Assembly: GCA_946481195.1 (NCBI GenBank)
Contig: CAMLNG010000153.1
Coordinates: 1-8,145, forward strand
Length of the DNA stretch: 8,145 nt
From: an uncultured Chromatiaceae bacterium
GTDB taxonomy: Bacteria > Pseudomonadota > Gammaproteobacteria > Enterobacterales > Alteromonadaceae
Reading direction: 5' to 3'
Below, piece by piece: positions 1-6,788 of the stretch (the stretch's first letter is position 1; every line of letters starts with the position of its first letter). The notes beneath the pieces were generated by a model. It was not told the DNA's origin and did no database searches. It saw only the letters and a program-made list of their open reading frames with translations. Both the position numbers and the translations under genes were made by a program.

Positions 1-1740
1 CATCACCGCACGCGTCACCGGATAAAACCGTTTTTCGGCATGCAGATGAGTAACTTTTTCGCCGTGCTGGAATACTTCCAGTTCGGCTGCCTGCCCGCCG
101 TAGTTCGGGCCGTTTAACGCATACACTTCACTGAGTAAAAAGGTGTAGCCATTGAGTTCGACACTATCGCCAATCTTCATCCGCACATCTTTTTCGACAC
201 TGAAGGTTTTAGTCATCGCAATGCCGATCACCAGAACCGCAAACCCTAAATGCCCAAGCACCATGCCCCAATGGCTGGCCTGCAGTTTAAACAAGCTGGG
301 CACACCACCAAGCTGCGCAGCTTTTTGCTGAATTTCGCCGATAGTGGCCATGGTGACCCAGGCACCCAATAACAGGCCAAGCAGCGCCAGATTCGCCGCA
401 GGTGTCTGATACATGCTCAGCACACCCACCGCCAGCACTAAAGCGCCGACCAGCCACAGACCCAAAGGTTTTAACAGCGGTTGCCATTGCTGTTGTTTCC
501 AGCGCACCCAGGGCGCAAGGCCCAGCAATAGCGCAAATGGGATGGCCAGATACTGGAAAATCGAATTAAAAAACGGCTCGCCGATGGAGATAGAGCCAAG
601 CCCCAGCTCTTTGTGAAACAGCGGATACAAAGTACCGAGAAATACCACCAGCGTGGCAGTCAGTAAAAAGACGTTATTGCCCCATAGCAGCACTTCGCGC
701 GAAAACAGCTGATAACGCGCCTGCGAGCGCACCGCATGCATTCTAAGGCCATACAGCAGCAATGAACCGCCGACCACGACCAACAAAAACGCCAGCAGGA
801 ATAAACCGCGGCTCGGATCTGTGGCAAAAGCATGCACCGACACCAGCACACCGGAGCGCACTAAAAAAGCGCCTAACAAACTTAACGAAAATGCCGCAAT
901 GGCCAGCAGCACTGTCCAGGATTTAAAGGTGCCGCGTTTTTCGGTGACCGCCAGTGAATGGATGAGTGCCGTGCCGACTAACCAGGGCATCAGGGAAGCA
1001 TTTTCCACCGGATCCCAGAACCACCAGCCGCCCCAGCCCAGTTCGTTGTACGCCCACCAGCTGCCGAGCATGATGCCGAGCGTTAAAAACAACCAGGCCG
1101 CTAAAGTCCAGGGCCTGGCCCAGCGCGCCCAGTTGGCGTCAAAACGCCCACCCAGTAATGCCGCGATAGCAAAAGCAAAAGACACGGCAAAACCGACGTA
1201 ACCCATGTACAGCAAAGGCGGATGGATGATCATGCCAAAATCCTGCAGCAGCGGATTGAGGTCACGGCCATCGACCGGGAAAAACGGCAAAGTACGGGCA
1301 AAAGGGTTCGACATCAACAGCACAAAGGCATAAAACCCGACGTTAACAAAACCCAGCACACCCAGAATACGGCCCTGCAAAATCAGTGGCAGGCTGTTTG
1401 ATAACAACGCGACTGCGGCAGTCCAACCGGACAACATCAGCACCCACAACAACATCGAACCTTCATGCGAGCCCCAGACCGCCGTTAAGCGGTAATACCA
1501 GGGCAACAGGCTGTTGGAGTTATTCGCGACATAAGCGACTGTGAAGTCGTTGATCCAAAAGGCATAACAGAGTGCAGCAAAGGACACTGCGGTCAGTAAA
1601 AACAATAACACCGCGGCCGGGCGGGCTAACAACACCGGGCCGGCAGCACCTTTATAACTGCCATAGAGTGGAAATAACGCCAGGATCAGCGATAAAGCGA
1701 GGGCAAAACAAAGCGCGAGATGTCCGACTTCTGCAATCAT
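1..1740 (-). CDS. ccmF: CcmF, cytochrome c heme lyase subunit (C-terminus cut by window edge)
   Basis: Polytopic inner-membrane protein that takes heme from holo-CcmE and, with CcmH, ligates it to the CXXCH motif of apocytochrome c in the periplasm. The frame stays open from ATG 1740 to base 1 with no stop (580 codons; the family is about 640-660), so only the last 60-80 residues are missing. The tryptophan-rich WWD motif is at residues 236-249 (WGGWWFWDPVENAS). Heme-ligand histidines fall at H173 (HPPLLYMG), H261 and H303 (VHAFATDP), the same numbers as the E. coli ligands. The fourth ligand is probably H497 in GMVLGHLGF, with H490 as the alternative. Other family motifs are WGSHEGS (90-95 region) and EKRFYP near the cut end. 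The start overlaps the ccmE stop by one base (TGATG), implying coupled translation. Identity is very secure. Confidence 0.97.
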   Translation of the reverse strand, partial: MIAEVGHLALCFALALSLILALFPLYGSYKGAAGPVLLARPAAVLLFLLTAVSFAALCYAFWINDFTVAYVANNSNSLLPWYYRLTAVWGSHEGSMLLWVLMLSGWTAAVALLSNSLPLILQGRILGVLGFVNVGFYAFVLLMSNPFARTLPFFPVDGRDLNPLLQDFGMIIHPPLLYMGYVGFAVSFAFAIAALLGGRFDANWARWARPWTLAAWLFLTLGIMLGSWWAYNELGWGGWWFWDPVENASLMPWLVGTALIHSLAVTEKRGTFKSWTVLLAIAAFSLSLLGAFLVRSGVLVSVHAFATDPSRGLFLLAFLLVVVGGSLLLYGLRMHAVRSQARYQLFSREVLLWGNNVFLLTATLVVFLGTLYPLFHKELGLGSISIGEPFFNSIFQYLAIPFALLLGLAPWVRWKQQQWQPLLKPLGLWLVGALVLAVGVLSMYQTPAANLALLGLLLGAWVTMATIGEIQQKAAQLGGVPSLFKLQASHWGMVLGHLGFAVLVIGIAMTKTFSVEKDVRMKIGDSVELNGYTFLLSEVYALNGPNYGGQAAELEVFQHGEKVTHLHAEKRFYPVTRAVM

Positions 1741-2222
1741 CAGGGCGTACCTGCCGGGTAAGTTTGTTTCGGCGCCACATGTTTGATGCCTTTGACAGCT
1801 TCAGCGACTTCAGGTGGCATATAGTTTTCATCATGTTTGGCCAGCACTTCAGTGGCCTGAATAGTCGTGGCATCCAGCAAAGTCCCTTGCGCGACAATAC
1901 CCTGCCCCTCACGGAATAAATCCGGCAAAATGCCGTCGTAATGCACAGTGACGATAGGGCCGGTGTCGACCAGGTCAAAACTGACTTTCAGACTGTGCTC
2001 GTCACGGCGCACCGAGCCTTTCACCACCATACCGCCGATGCGCAGGCGCTGCCCGACCACTGGTTTTTTCTTGTCTTCGCCAAGACCGTCAATCAGCTGC
2101 GAGGGCGTATAAAACAAATCGACATTTTCGTTGAGCGCATAGAGCATTGCGCCGACGCCACCGCTTAATAACACCAGAATACCGCTCACGGCCAAAAGCC
2201 GCTGTTTACGACGTGGATTCAT
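1740..2222 (-). CDS. ccmE: CcmE, periplasmic heme chaperone
   Basis: Membrane-anchored periplasmic chaperone that binds heme covalently after loading by CcmABCD and hands it to CcmF. The 160 residues begin with a basic stretch (RRKQR, 4-8) and one transmembrane anchor at about 9-30. An OB-fold beta domain follows (about 45-128), with family segments such as [15 protein letters not shown] and FDLVDTG. The heme-binding histidine is H130, with Y134 in the HxxxY motif ([11 protein letters not shown]), identical in number to E. coli CcmE. The tail after 140 is flexible and ends in PAGTP. ATG 2222 overlaps the ccmD stop by four bases (ATGA) and has AGGAG five bases upstream, inside ccmD. The stop shares one base with the ccmF start. 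Nothing is missing or unusual. Confidence 0.97.
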   Translation of the reverse strand: MNPRRKQRLLAVSGILVLLSGGVGAMLYALNENVDLFYTPSQLIDGLGEDKKKPVVGQRLRIGGMVVKGSVRRDEHSLKVSFDLVDTGPIVTVHYDGILPDLFREGQGIVAQGTLLDATTIQATEVLAKHDENYMPPEVAEAVKGIKHVAPKQTYPAGTP

Positions 2223-2428
2223 TGTTGCTCCTGCGTATGTTGCCGCACCCGATCTTCACGGGCAGCACGGCTCGCCTGCTGCTGAATAAACTGTTGTTGT
2301 TGTCTTTTGCTGTAAAGACCCAGCGCCAATAAAGCGGCAACACTGCCGCCAAACGACAACCAGACAAAAAAGCCATAACCGCCCATCGCCAGAAAATCGG
2401 CGAAGGAGGCAAAATTAAACTGTGGCAT
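2219..2428 (-). CDS. ccmD: CcmD, small membrane adaptor of the heme-loading complex
   Basis: Small protein required to release holo-CcmE from the CcmABC complex. With the ATG at 2428 it is 69 residues, the same length as I recall for E. coli CcmD. The N-terminal signature ([18 protein letters not shown]) leads into one transmembrane helix at about 18-40. A cytoplasmic tail follows that is very rich in Gln and Arg (KRQQQQF...QEQQ). The open frame extends upstream to an ATG at 2476. The 2428 start is preferred because AGGAG lies seven bases before it and the family motif begins right after it. The gene overlaps the end of ccmC by 14 bases and the start of ccmE by four. Its last nine codons resemble the end of ccmC at the DNA level (see the repeats). 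Confidence 0.93.
   Translation of the reverse strand: MPQFNFASFADFLAMGGYGFFVWLSFGGSVAALLALGLYSKRQQQQFIQQQASRAAREDRVRQHTQEQQ
2223..2252 (-). repeat. Gene-junction direct repeat, copy 2 (end of ccmD)
   Basis: Read on the minus strand, this 30-base stretch matches 23 of 30 bases of 2431-2460 without gaps. It encodes VRQHTQEQQ at the CcmD C-terminus and contains the AGGAG ribosome binding site of ccmE. Confidence 0.65.
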
Positions 2429-3167
2429 GTTGCTGCTCCTGCACATATTGCCGTACCCAGGGCCGGTGCACTTCATGCTGTAAAATCGCGGTACGAAGCC
2501 GCAGACAGGTCAAAGCACCAAACAACAGGGCAAAACCCAGAATACAAATCAGCAGGGGCCACAACATCGACGGGTCCATGGATGGCTTGGCAAATTTGGT
2601 AATAGTGGCGCCCTGATGCAGCGTGTTCCACCATTCTACTGAATAGTGAATGATTGGCAGGTTAACCACGCCAACAACGGCCAGCACCGAAGCTGCTTTG
2701 TCGCCGGTCTGGCGGTCGGCAAAGGCATTTTGCAGCGCCATCACACCTAAAAACAGGAATAACAGAATCAGTTCAGAAGTTAACCGGGCATCCCAGACCC
2801 ACCAGGTGCCCCACATCGGCTTGCCCCAGGCGGCGCCGGTAAACAGCGCAATCAGCGTATACACAGCGCCAATCGGCGCCATAGCACCAATAGCCCACTG
2901 CGCAGTTTTCACCTGCCAGACCAAAGCAATAAAAGCGGCAATCGCCATCCAGGCGTAAACGCCCATCGACCAGATAGCGGCCGGCACATGGACATGAATA
3001 ATGCGGTAAGAGTCACCTTGCTGATAATCCGCCGGTGTGAAGCCCAGGCCCCAGACCGTGCCCAACAGTAATACCACAACAGACAACGGCATCAGCGCGC
3101 GTTGCCACCAAAGTAAGGTGGCAAACAACACTTGTGGTTTTGCATATGGATCAAGCCACTTAAACAT
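2415..3167 (-). CDS. ccmC: CcmC, heme-handling protein that loads CcmE
   Basis: Six-helix inner-membrane protein that presents heme to CcmE at the periplasmic face. The protein has 250 residues (E. coli about 245). The WWD domain is at about 114-135 (WGTWWVWDARLTSELIL). The two heme-ligand histidines are H60 (HVHVPAAIWSMG) and H184 (WWNTLHQG), the same numbers as in E. coli CcmC. The transmembrane helices lie near 22-42, 62-85, 94-113, 129-148, 160-176 and 202-224. ATG 3167 lies one base after the ccmB stop, with a GGGG-rich ribosome binding site in the end of ccmB. The last 14 bases overlap ccmD. The C-terminal tail ([13 protein letters not shown]) is polar and carries the ccmD ribosome binding site. 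Identity is secure. Confidence 0.97.
   Translation of the reverse strand: MFKWLDPYAKPQVLFATLLWWQRALMPLSVVVLLLGTVWGLGFTPADYQQGDSYRIIHVHVPAAIWSMGVYAWMAIAAFIALVWQVKTAQWAIGAMAPIGAVYTLIALFTGAAWGKPMWGTWWVWDARLTSELILLFLFLGVMALQNAFADRQTGDKAASVLAVVGVVNLPIIHYSVEWWNTLHQGATITKFAKPSMDPSMLWPLLICILGFALLFGALTCLRLRTAILQHEVHRPWVRQYVQEQQHATV
2431..2460 (-). repeat. Gene-junction direct repeat, copy 1 (end of ccmC)
   Basis: Partner of 2223-2252, offset by 208 bases in the same orientation. It encodes VRQYVQEQQ near the CcmC C-terminus and contains the AGGAG ribosome binding site of ccmD. The mismatches include third-position and amino-acid-changing differences, so this is an old or convergent similarity, not a fresh duplication. 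Confidence 0.65.
2436..2440 (-). promoter_or_regulatory. Ribosome binding site that fixes the ccmD start
   Basis: AGGAG on the minus strand, seven bases before ATG 2428 and inside the ccmC reading frame. It supports the 69-residue CcmD over the longer 85-residue frame starting at 2476. Confidence 0.75.
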
Positions 3168-3168
3168 A

Positions 3169-3843
3169 TCACCCCACGTTCAGTTTTAATGCTTTTTGTA
3201 CCGCAAGTGGTACCAGCGCCAGCGCCACGCATAACATCGCAGCCAGTACGGCCAGTTGGGCCTGATAGTTCAGGCCAAAGCTGGCCTGCTCCACCGCGGC
3301 GCTGGCGAAAATCAGTAACGGAATATACAGAGGCAGAATAATCAGTGCCAATAAAATCCCGCCTTTGTCGGCGGATAAGGTCAGCGCCGCGCCGAGCGCC
3401 GACAGCAGGCTCAAAAGCGGCGTGCCAAGTAATAGAGTCAGCACCACTGCAGTTAACGCTTCCGCCGATAAACCGAGAAACAGCGCCAGCAGTGGCGATA
3501 CTAAAATCAGCGGCAGACCACTGCCCAGCCAGCCGGCCGCGATTTTCGCCAGGCTATACCCCAGTAGTGGTGAGCGCGCGGCGACTAATTGCTCCAACAC
3601 ACCGTCGCGATAATCCTGACGGAACTGGCGTTCTGCGCCTAATAACACCGACAACAGCGCAGCTATCCAAATCACACCGGGGGCTATTTCGCGTAATAAA
3701 TTCGGTTTAGCGCCGACACCAAGCGGGAATAAAGTCAGAATAATAATGAAGAATAACAACGGGTTGACCCAGTCAGCTTTTTGCCGGGCCAAAAGTTTCA
3801 GTTCCCGCTGAAAAGTAGCGCGAAATACGGCGACATGACTCAT
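3169..3843 (-). CDS. ccmB: CcmB, membrane subunit of the CcmAB transporter-like ATPase complex
   Basis: Membrane partner of CcmA. The CcmAB complex uses ATP hydrolysis to release heme-loaded CcmE from CcmC/CcmD. The protein has 224 residues (E. coli about 220) and about six hydrophobic segments, near 27-44, 53-70, 98-123, 130-155, 163-182 and 196-216. Family landmarks are FxREL at 11-15, ERQFRQDYRDGVLEQL at 71-86 (the cytoplasmic loop expected to contact CcmA), GTPLLSLLSALGAALT at 140-155 and LPLYIPLLIF at 170-179. The start overlaps the ccmA stop by one base (TAATG). A weak GGAG lies about 11 bases upstream, so initiation probably relies on coupling to ccmA translation. No key region is missing. 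Confidence 0.96.
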   Translation of the reverse strand: MSHVAVFRATFQRELKLLARQKADWVNPLLFFIIILTLFPLGVGAKPNLLREIAPGVIWIAALLSVLLGAERQFRQDYRDGVLEQLVAARSPLLGYSLAKIAAGWLGSGLPLILVSPLLALFLGLSAEALTAVVLTLLLGTPLLSLLSALGAALTLSADKGGILLALIILPLYIPLLIFASAAVEQASFGLNYQAQLAVLAAMLCVALALVPLAVQKALKLNVG

Positions 3844-4463
3844 TACCAGCGGTACTCCAGGGTCAGTTCACGCACGCTATGGCCAGGTACCTGCACCGGC
3901 TGGTGCGAGGTTAACAGCACAGCGCCGCCAGCATCACAGTGCGAAGCGATCCGTCGGTTCAACGCTGCAATGGCGCTTTGGTCTAAAGCGGTAAAAGGCT
4001 CATCTAAAATCCAGACTTGCGCAGACGTCAGCCAAAGTCTGGCTAAAGAAACCCGGCGCTGTTGACCGGCCGATAGTTGCTGACAAGAGATATCTTCAAG
4101 ACCTGCTAAACCGAGCGTGGCCAGCAAAGCCCAGTCATCGGCTGGTCTTAAGCCAAAACACGCGCGCCAGAATTGCAGATTTTCCAGCGCCGTCAACTGC
4201 GGTTGCACACCGGCCAGATGACCGATAAAACACAGATTGTCGGCATAATCGTCTGCGTTCTGTGCCAGTGGTCGCTGTTGATAACAAATTTCACCATCTT
4301 CCGGTTCGGCGAGGCCCGCCAGGATCCGCAATAAGGAGCTTTTACCTGCACCGTTTTTGCCGGCGATTTGCAGCACTTCGCCGGCATGCAATTGCATATC
4401 GAGCTGTTCAAACAGTACTCGATCCTGACGGATGCAGCTTAATTGACGGGCAGACAATAACAT
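3843..4463 (-). CDS. ccmA: CcmA, ATP-binding subunit of the heme-chaperone release complex
   Basis: Cytoplasmic ABC-type ATPase and first gene of the operon. The protein has 206 residues, the normal CcmA length. All nucleotide-binding motifs are intact: Walker A GKNGAGKS at 35-42, signature LSAGQQRR at 130-137, Walker B with its glutamate in VWILDEP at 150-156, D-loop TALD at 158-161, and the H-loop histidine at 187 (TSHQP). The CcmA-type segment GHLAGVQPQLTALENL is at 81-96. It faces the FliK-like gene across a 106-base intergenic region. AGGTG about 11 bases upstream of ATG 4463 is a modest ribosome binding site. The compact length and the adjacent CcmB exclude a generic transporter ATPase. 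Confidence 0.97.
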   Translation of the reverse strand: MLLSARQLSCIRQDRVLFEQLDMQLHAGEVLQIAGKNGAGKSSLLRILAGLAEPEDGEICYQQRPLAQNADDYADNLCFIGHLAGVQPQLTALENLQFWRACFGLRPADDWALLATLGLAGLEDISCQQLSAGQQRRVSLARLWLTSAQVWILDEPFTALDQSAIAALNRRIASHCDAGGAVLLTSHQPVQVPGHSVRELTLEYRW

Positions 4464-4500
4464 CAGTAAATAGCACCTGCTGGCACAGAAAAAAACGCGG

Positions 4501-4515
4501 GCATATTAGCATATT
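4501..4515. repeat. Short direct repeat in the divergent promoter region
   Basis: GCATATT occurs at 4501-4507 and again at 4509-4515, one base apart. It overlaps the candidate -10 element of ccmA and lies just upstream of a TAGAAT box pointing the other way. It could be an operator for a tandem-binding protein or chance AT-rich sequence. Confidence 0.35.
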
Positions 4516-4531
4516 GGCGTTAGAATACGAA
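4503..4531 (-). promoter_or_regulatory. Candidate sigma70 promoter for the ccm operon
   Basis: On the minus strand, TTCGTA (4531-4526) and TAATAT (4508-4503) are separated by exactly 17 bases, about 40 bases upstream of the ccmA start. The matches to consensus are partial (about 3/6 and 4/6). The spacing and position make it the best candidate in the intergenic region, but this is inference. Confidence 0.4.
4521..4526 (+). promoter_or_regulatory. Candidate -10 box for the fliK-like/flhB-like operon
   Basis: TAGAAT matches five of six bases of the sigma70 -10 consensus, 43 bases upstream of ATG 4570. No convincing -35 element sits 16-18 bases upstream. No sigma28 (FliA) pattern was seen, and the nearest sigma54-like sequence is badly spaced. 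Weak evidence only. Confidence 0.3.
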
Positions 4532-4550
4532 TGTGCGTTCGCTATCCGGA

Positions 4551-4565
4551 CAGGCTAAGCGCCTG
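4551..4565 (+). other. Small hairpin upstream of the fliK-like start codon
   Basis: CAGGC (4551-4555), a five-base loop, then GCCTG (4561-4565) form a perfect five-base-pair stem ending four bases before ATG 4570. The stem contains the only AGG in the leader. No purine-rich ribosome binding site lies at the usual 5-9 base spacing. Confidence 0.4.
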
Positions 4566-4569
4566 AAAT

Positions 4570-6489
4570 ATGAACCAGATCAATATCGACAGTCTGCTGC
4601 AAATCGGCAGTGGTGCAAAAATTGAGCAAAGCCTGAAGCTGGACCCGTCCCAGCTGTATCAGGCCTTGCTGCAAATTGGCCGTGATCAGGACGCCCGCCT
4701 CAGCATTCAAACACCGCAAGGCCCGTTGCAGCTGACGCTCCCCACCAACACAGCGCAGCAAATCCTGCAAACGGCACAGCAGCTCATAGCGGCTGCGACG
4801 CCGGCCCCACAACACAGTGCACAAAACCAGACGAATAGCACAGCTCAAGCCAATGGTAAAACCACCGAAACCAAAGTTTTTGTCCAGCTACAGCCACTCG
4901 GCACTGACCAGGTCCAGCTGACTGTCCGTCTGGCCGGGAAAACGTTGACGATTCCGTTGCAGGCTTCGCAACTACTGCAATTGCTGCAGCAACCAGCGCC
5001 GGGCCCTCAGCAGCATTTTAGTGTGCAGGCCCAACAACAAAGTGCCAGAGCCGATAACCTGAGCCTGCAGTGGCCGGTGCAGTTATCGCGGCAGGGCCAG
5101 CAATTACAGATCCAACTCGGGCAAGGTCAGCCACTGCGGATTGACCTCGCGGCGTTGCCAGAAGCGAAACATTGGCCAGAACAACAAACACAACCCGCCC
5201 GTTTGCAAATGCGCGCGGAGCAAGGCCAGCTAAAAATCAGTTTGCAGTTAGAACCACTGCGCAAAGCTATAGCGACAACACCTCAAGCCGCTGCTGCGGA
5301 TAACCCGGTCACTGTGCATCCGAAAACACGCGACACTGAAACCAGTCATTCCCCTGTGCTGTTAAAACCTGCCATTGTGCAGCAACTGTTGCCGCAGTTG
5401 GCCAAAGCCAGCTGGCCTGAACAACTTGGCAGCGAAGTGAAACACTGGTTGGCGCAGGCGAAAATTCAGGGACCTGCCCACAGTGTGCAAAGCTGGCAGT
5501 GGCAATTAAAACAACCGGCCCCGCAGCAGCTCCAGTTAGAGCTGACGCCTCAGGCTGAAGCCCGACAGCTGAAACTGTCAGTCAATGAAATCAGCCGGCC
5601 ATTTCAGTTTTTACCGGTTCAAGCCGGCACTACTGCCCCGTCGCAGCAGCTGCAAACCGACAGCCGTGACTTATGGCGCCAGTGGTTGCCCCTCAGTCAG
5701 AGCGCACCCGACCTGTTGGCTGACAGCCCGGCTTTACCGGCGGCAGTCCGGCAGGTTTTACAGGAATTAAGGGCCCAACATCCGGATGCAGCCAAACTGC
5801 AAAACCAGCAGCAACTGATGCAGCAAATCAATGCGGCATTGCAGTTCAGTCCGCTGCAAACACCTGCACAGCCGGCCAGTGTTGCCGGCGGGCTGGCCAT
5901 TGCAATCCAGCTGTTGCTCGGCAGATTAGGCGCACAGCTGCCGGCTGAGCGGCAGAATCCGCCACAAAAAGAAAAACTGCAGCAATTGATTGGCCAGCTG
6001 GACCGCAGCCAGAGTGCACAACTGCTGCGCCAGTTATCCGGCCACAGCAGCCAGCTGCAAAGTGCACAAATTGCCAATCTGGAGCAACAGACCACACCGG
6101 CGCAGCCGCAAAGGCCGGAGCAATTGCTTATTCAGTTGCCACTGTTGCAAAACGGCGCCAGCCGCTTTGCTGAACTGGTGGTCAGCGAACGTGAAGCCGA
6201 AGGCGCCGAGCAGCGCAGCGGCCAACGTTGCTGGCAACTGACGATGAAATTTGATTTAGGTAATCAGGGCGAGATGCTGGTGCAGGTCCGGCTGATTGGC
6301 AAAGAAGTCAGCCTGCAGTTTTACGCCGACAACGAAAAAACTGTGCAGGATACCGGACAATTTTTACCGCTGTTTAAAGACCGTCTGACGATGCAGGGTT
6401 TACAGGTGGCTGAGGCCGGCTGCCAGCTCGGTAAAATTCCTGAGCATCTGTATCAGCGTGGTACCAGTTTATTGCAGGTGCGGGTATGA
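4570..6489 (+). CDS. FliK-like flagellar hook-length control domain protein
   Basis: A 639-residue soluble protein with no signal peptide or membrane segment. The C-terminus (about 519-639) resembles the FliK hook-length control domain (Pfam Flg_hook type). The core at about 554-621 shows the pattern: WQLTMKFDL, a GEMLVQVRLIGKEVSLQF strand pair, then a helix (FLPLFKDRLTMQGLQV). In canonical FliK this domain contacts the FlhB C-terminal domain to end hook export. The first 500 residues are low-complexity and rich in Gln, Leu, Ala and Pro (Gln about 18 percent of the protein by hand count), as expected of a ruler-like extended region. It is long compared with Salmonella FliK (about 405). ATG 4570 is the only usable start, because TGA lies in frame at 4564. 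The gene overlaps the FlhB-like gene by four bases. Whether it is the main FliK or a second paralogue cannot be decided here. Confidence 0.82.
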   Translation: MNQINIDSLLQIGSGAKIEQSLKLDPSQLYQALLQIGRDQDARLSIQTPQGPLQLTLPTNTAQQILQTAQQLIAAATPAPQHSAQNQTNSTAQANGKTTETKVFVQLQPLGTDQVQLTVRLAGKTLTIPLQASQLLQLLQQPAPGPQQHFSVQAQQQSARADNLSLQWPVQLSRQGQQLQIQLGQGQPLRIDLAALPEAKHWPEQQTQPARLQMRAEQGQLKISLQLEPLRKAIATTPQAAAADNPVTVHPKTRDTETSHSPVLLKPAIVQQLLPQLAKASWPEQLGSEVKHWLAQAKIQGPAHSVQSWQWQLKQPAPQQLQLELTPQAEARQLKLSVNEISRPFQFLPVQAGTTAPSQQLQTDSRDLWRQWLPLSQSAPDLLADSPALPAAVRQVLQELRAQHPDAAKLQNQQQLMQQINAALQFSPLQTPAQPASVAGGLAIAIQLLLGRLGAQLPAERQNPPQKEKLQQLIGQLDRSQSAQLLRQLSGHSSQLQSAQIANLEQQTTPAQPQRPEQLLIQLPLLQNGASRFAELVVSEREAEGAEQRSGQRCWQLTMKFDLGNQGEMLVQVRLIGKEVSLQFYADNEKTVQDTGQFLPLFKDRLTMQGLQVAEAGCQLGKIPEHLYQRGTSLLQVRV

Positions 6490-6788
6490 CCGATAAACCG
6501 CAAAGCGCTGTGGCGCTGCATTATGACGGCAAAAACGCACCGAAAATCATTGCCAAAGGCCACGGTGACTTAGCCGCAGATATTATCGCGCTGGCGCGCG
6601 AACATGGTGTACTGATCCACGAAGACGAACAGCTGAATCAACTACTGCAGCGGATGGAACTAGGCGACCAAATCCCGCCGGAACTTTATGTGCTGATCGC
6701 CGAACTCATCGCTTTCTCTTATGTGCTGCAAGGCAAATTTCCGGAAAACTGGGTCAATATTCATCAGAAGATTGATTTTAAAAGCTGA
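6486..6788 (+). CDS. Stand-alone FlhB C-terminal domain homologue (FlhX/YlqH type)
   Basis: A 100-residue protein aligning with the part of FlhB (EscU/YscU family) that follows the autocleavage site. The alignment includes AVALHYDGKNAPKIIAKG (8-25), the helix ADIIALAREHGVLI (31-44), LNQLLQRMELGDQIPPELY (50-68) and LIAELIAFSYVL (70-81). All four FlhB transmembrane helices and the linker are absent. The N-PTH cleavage motif is replaced: D3-K4-P5-Q6 stands where Asn-Pro-Thr-His would be. No cleavage can therefore occur, and the protein mimics the already cleaved fragment. Known relatives are H. pylori HP1575 (FlhX), reported to substitute for a deleted FlhB C-terminal domain, and Bacillus YlqH. 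ATGA overlap with the FliK-like gene means both are made together, which fits a physical partnership. Confidence 0.88.
   Translation: MTDKPQSAVALHYDGKNAPKIIAKGHGDLAADIIALAREHGVLIHEDEQLNQLLQRMELGDQIPPELYVLIAELIAFSYVLQGKFPENWVNIHQKIDFKS

Noticed and set aside
821..1201. 126-residue plus-strand open frame
   Set aside because: It lies wholly antisense to ccmF, whose frame is intact with the WWD motif and heme histidines. The product is low-complexity with no recognisable domain.
1572..1978. Plus-strand 115-residue and minus-strand 108-residue frames around the ccmE/ccmF junction
   Set aside because: Both are alternative frames over verified ccmE and ccmF coding sequence and resemble no family.
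2429..2476. Longer CcmD start (ATG 2476, 85 residues)
   Set aside because: The extra 16 residues (MKCTGPGYGN...) do not fit CcmD, whereas ATG 2428 has AGGAG at seven bases and gives the family's normal 69 residues.
3345..3710. 121-residue plus-strand open frame
   Set aside because: Antisense shadow of ccmB, which has the full family motif set. The Arg/Pro/Ala-rich product is typical of a frame artefact.
4481..4498. sigma54-like TGGCAC element upstream of the flagellar-type pair
   Set aside because: The GC that should lie ten bases after the GG is three bases out of place, and no TTGC element follows.
5697..6095. 132-residue minus-strand open frame rich in Cys, Trp and Ser
   Set aside because: It arises from reading the Gln/Leu-rich fliK-like codons (CAG, CTG, GCC) backwards. 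It shows no motif and no ribosome binding site.
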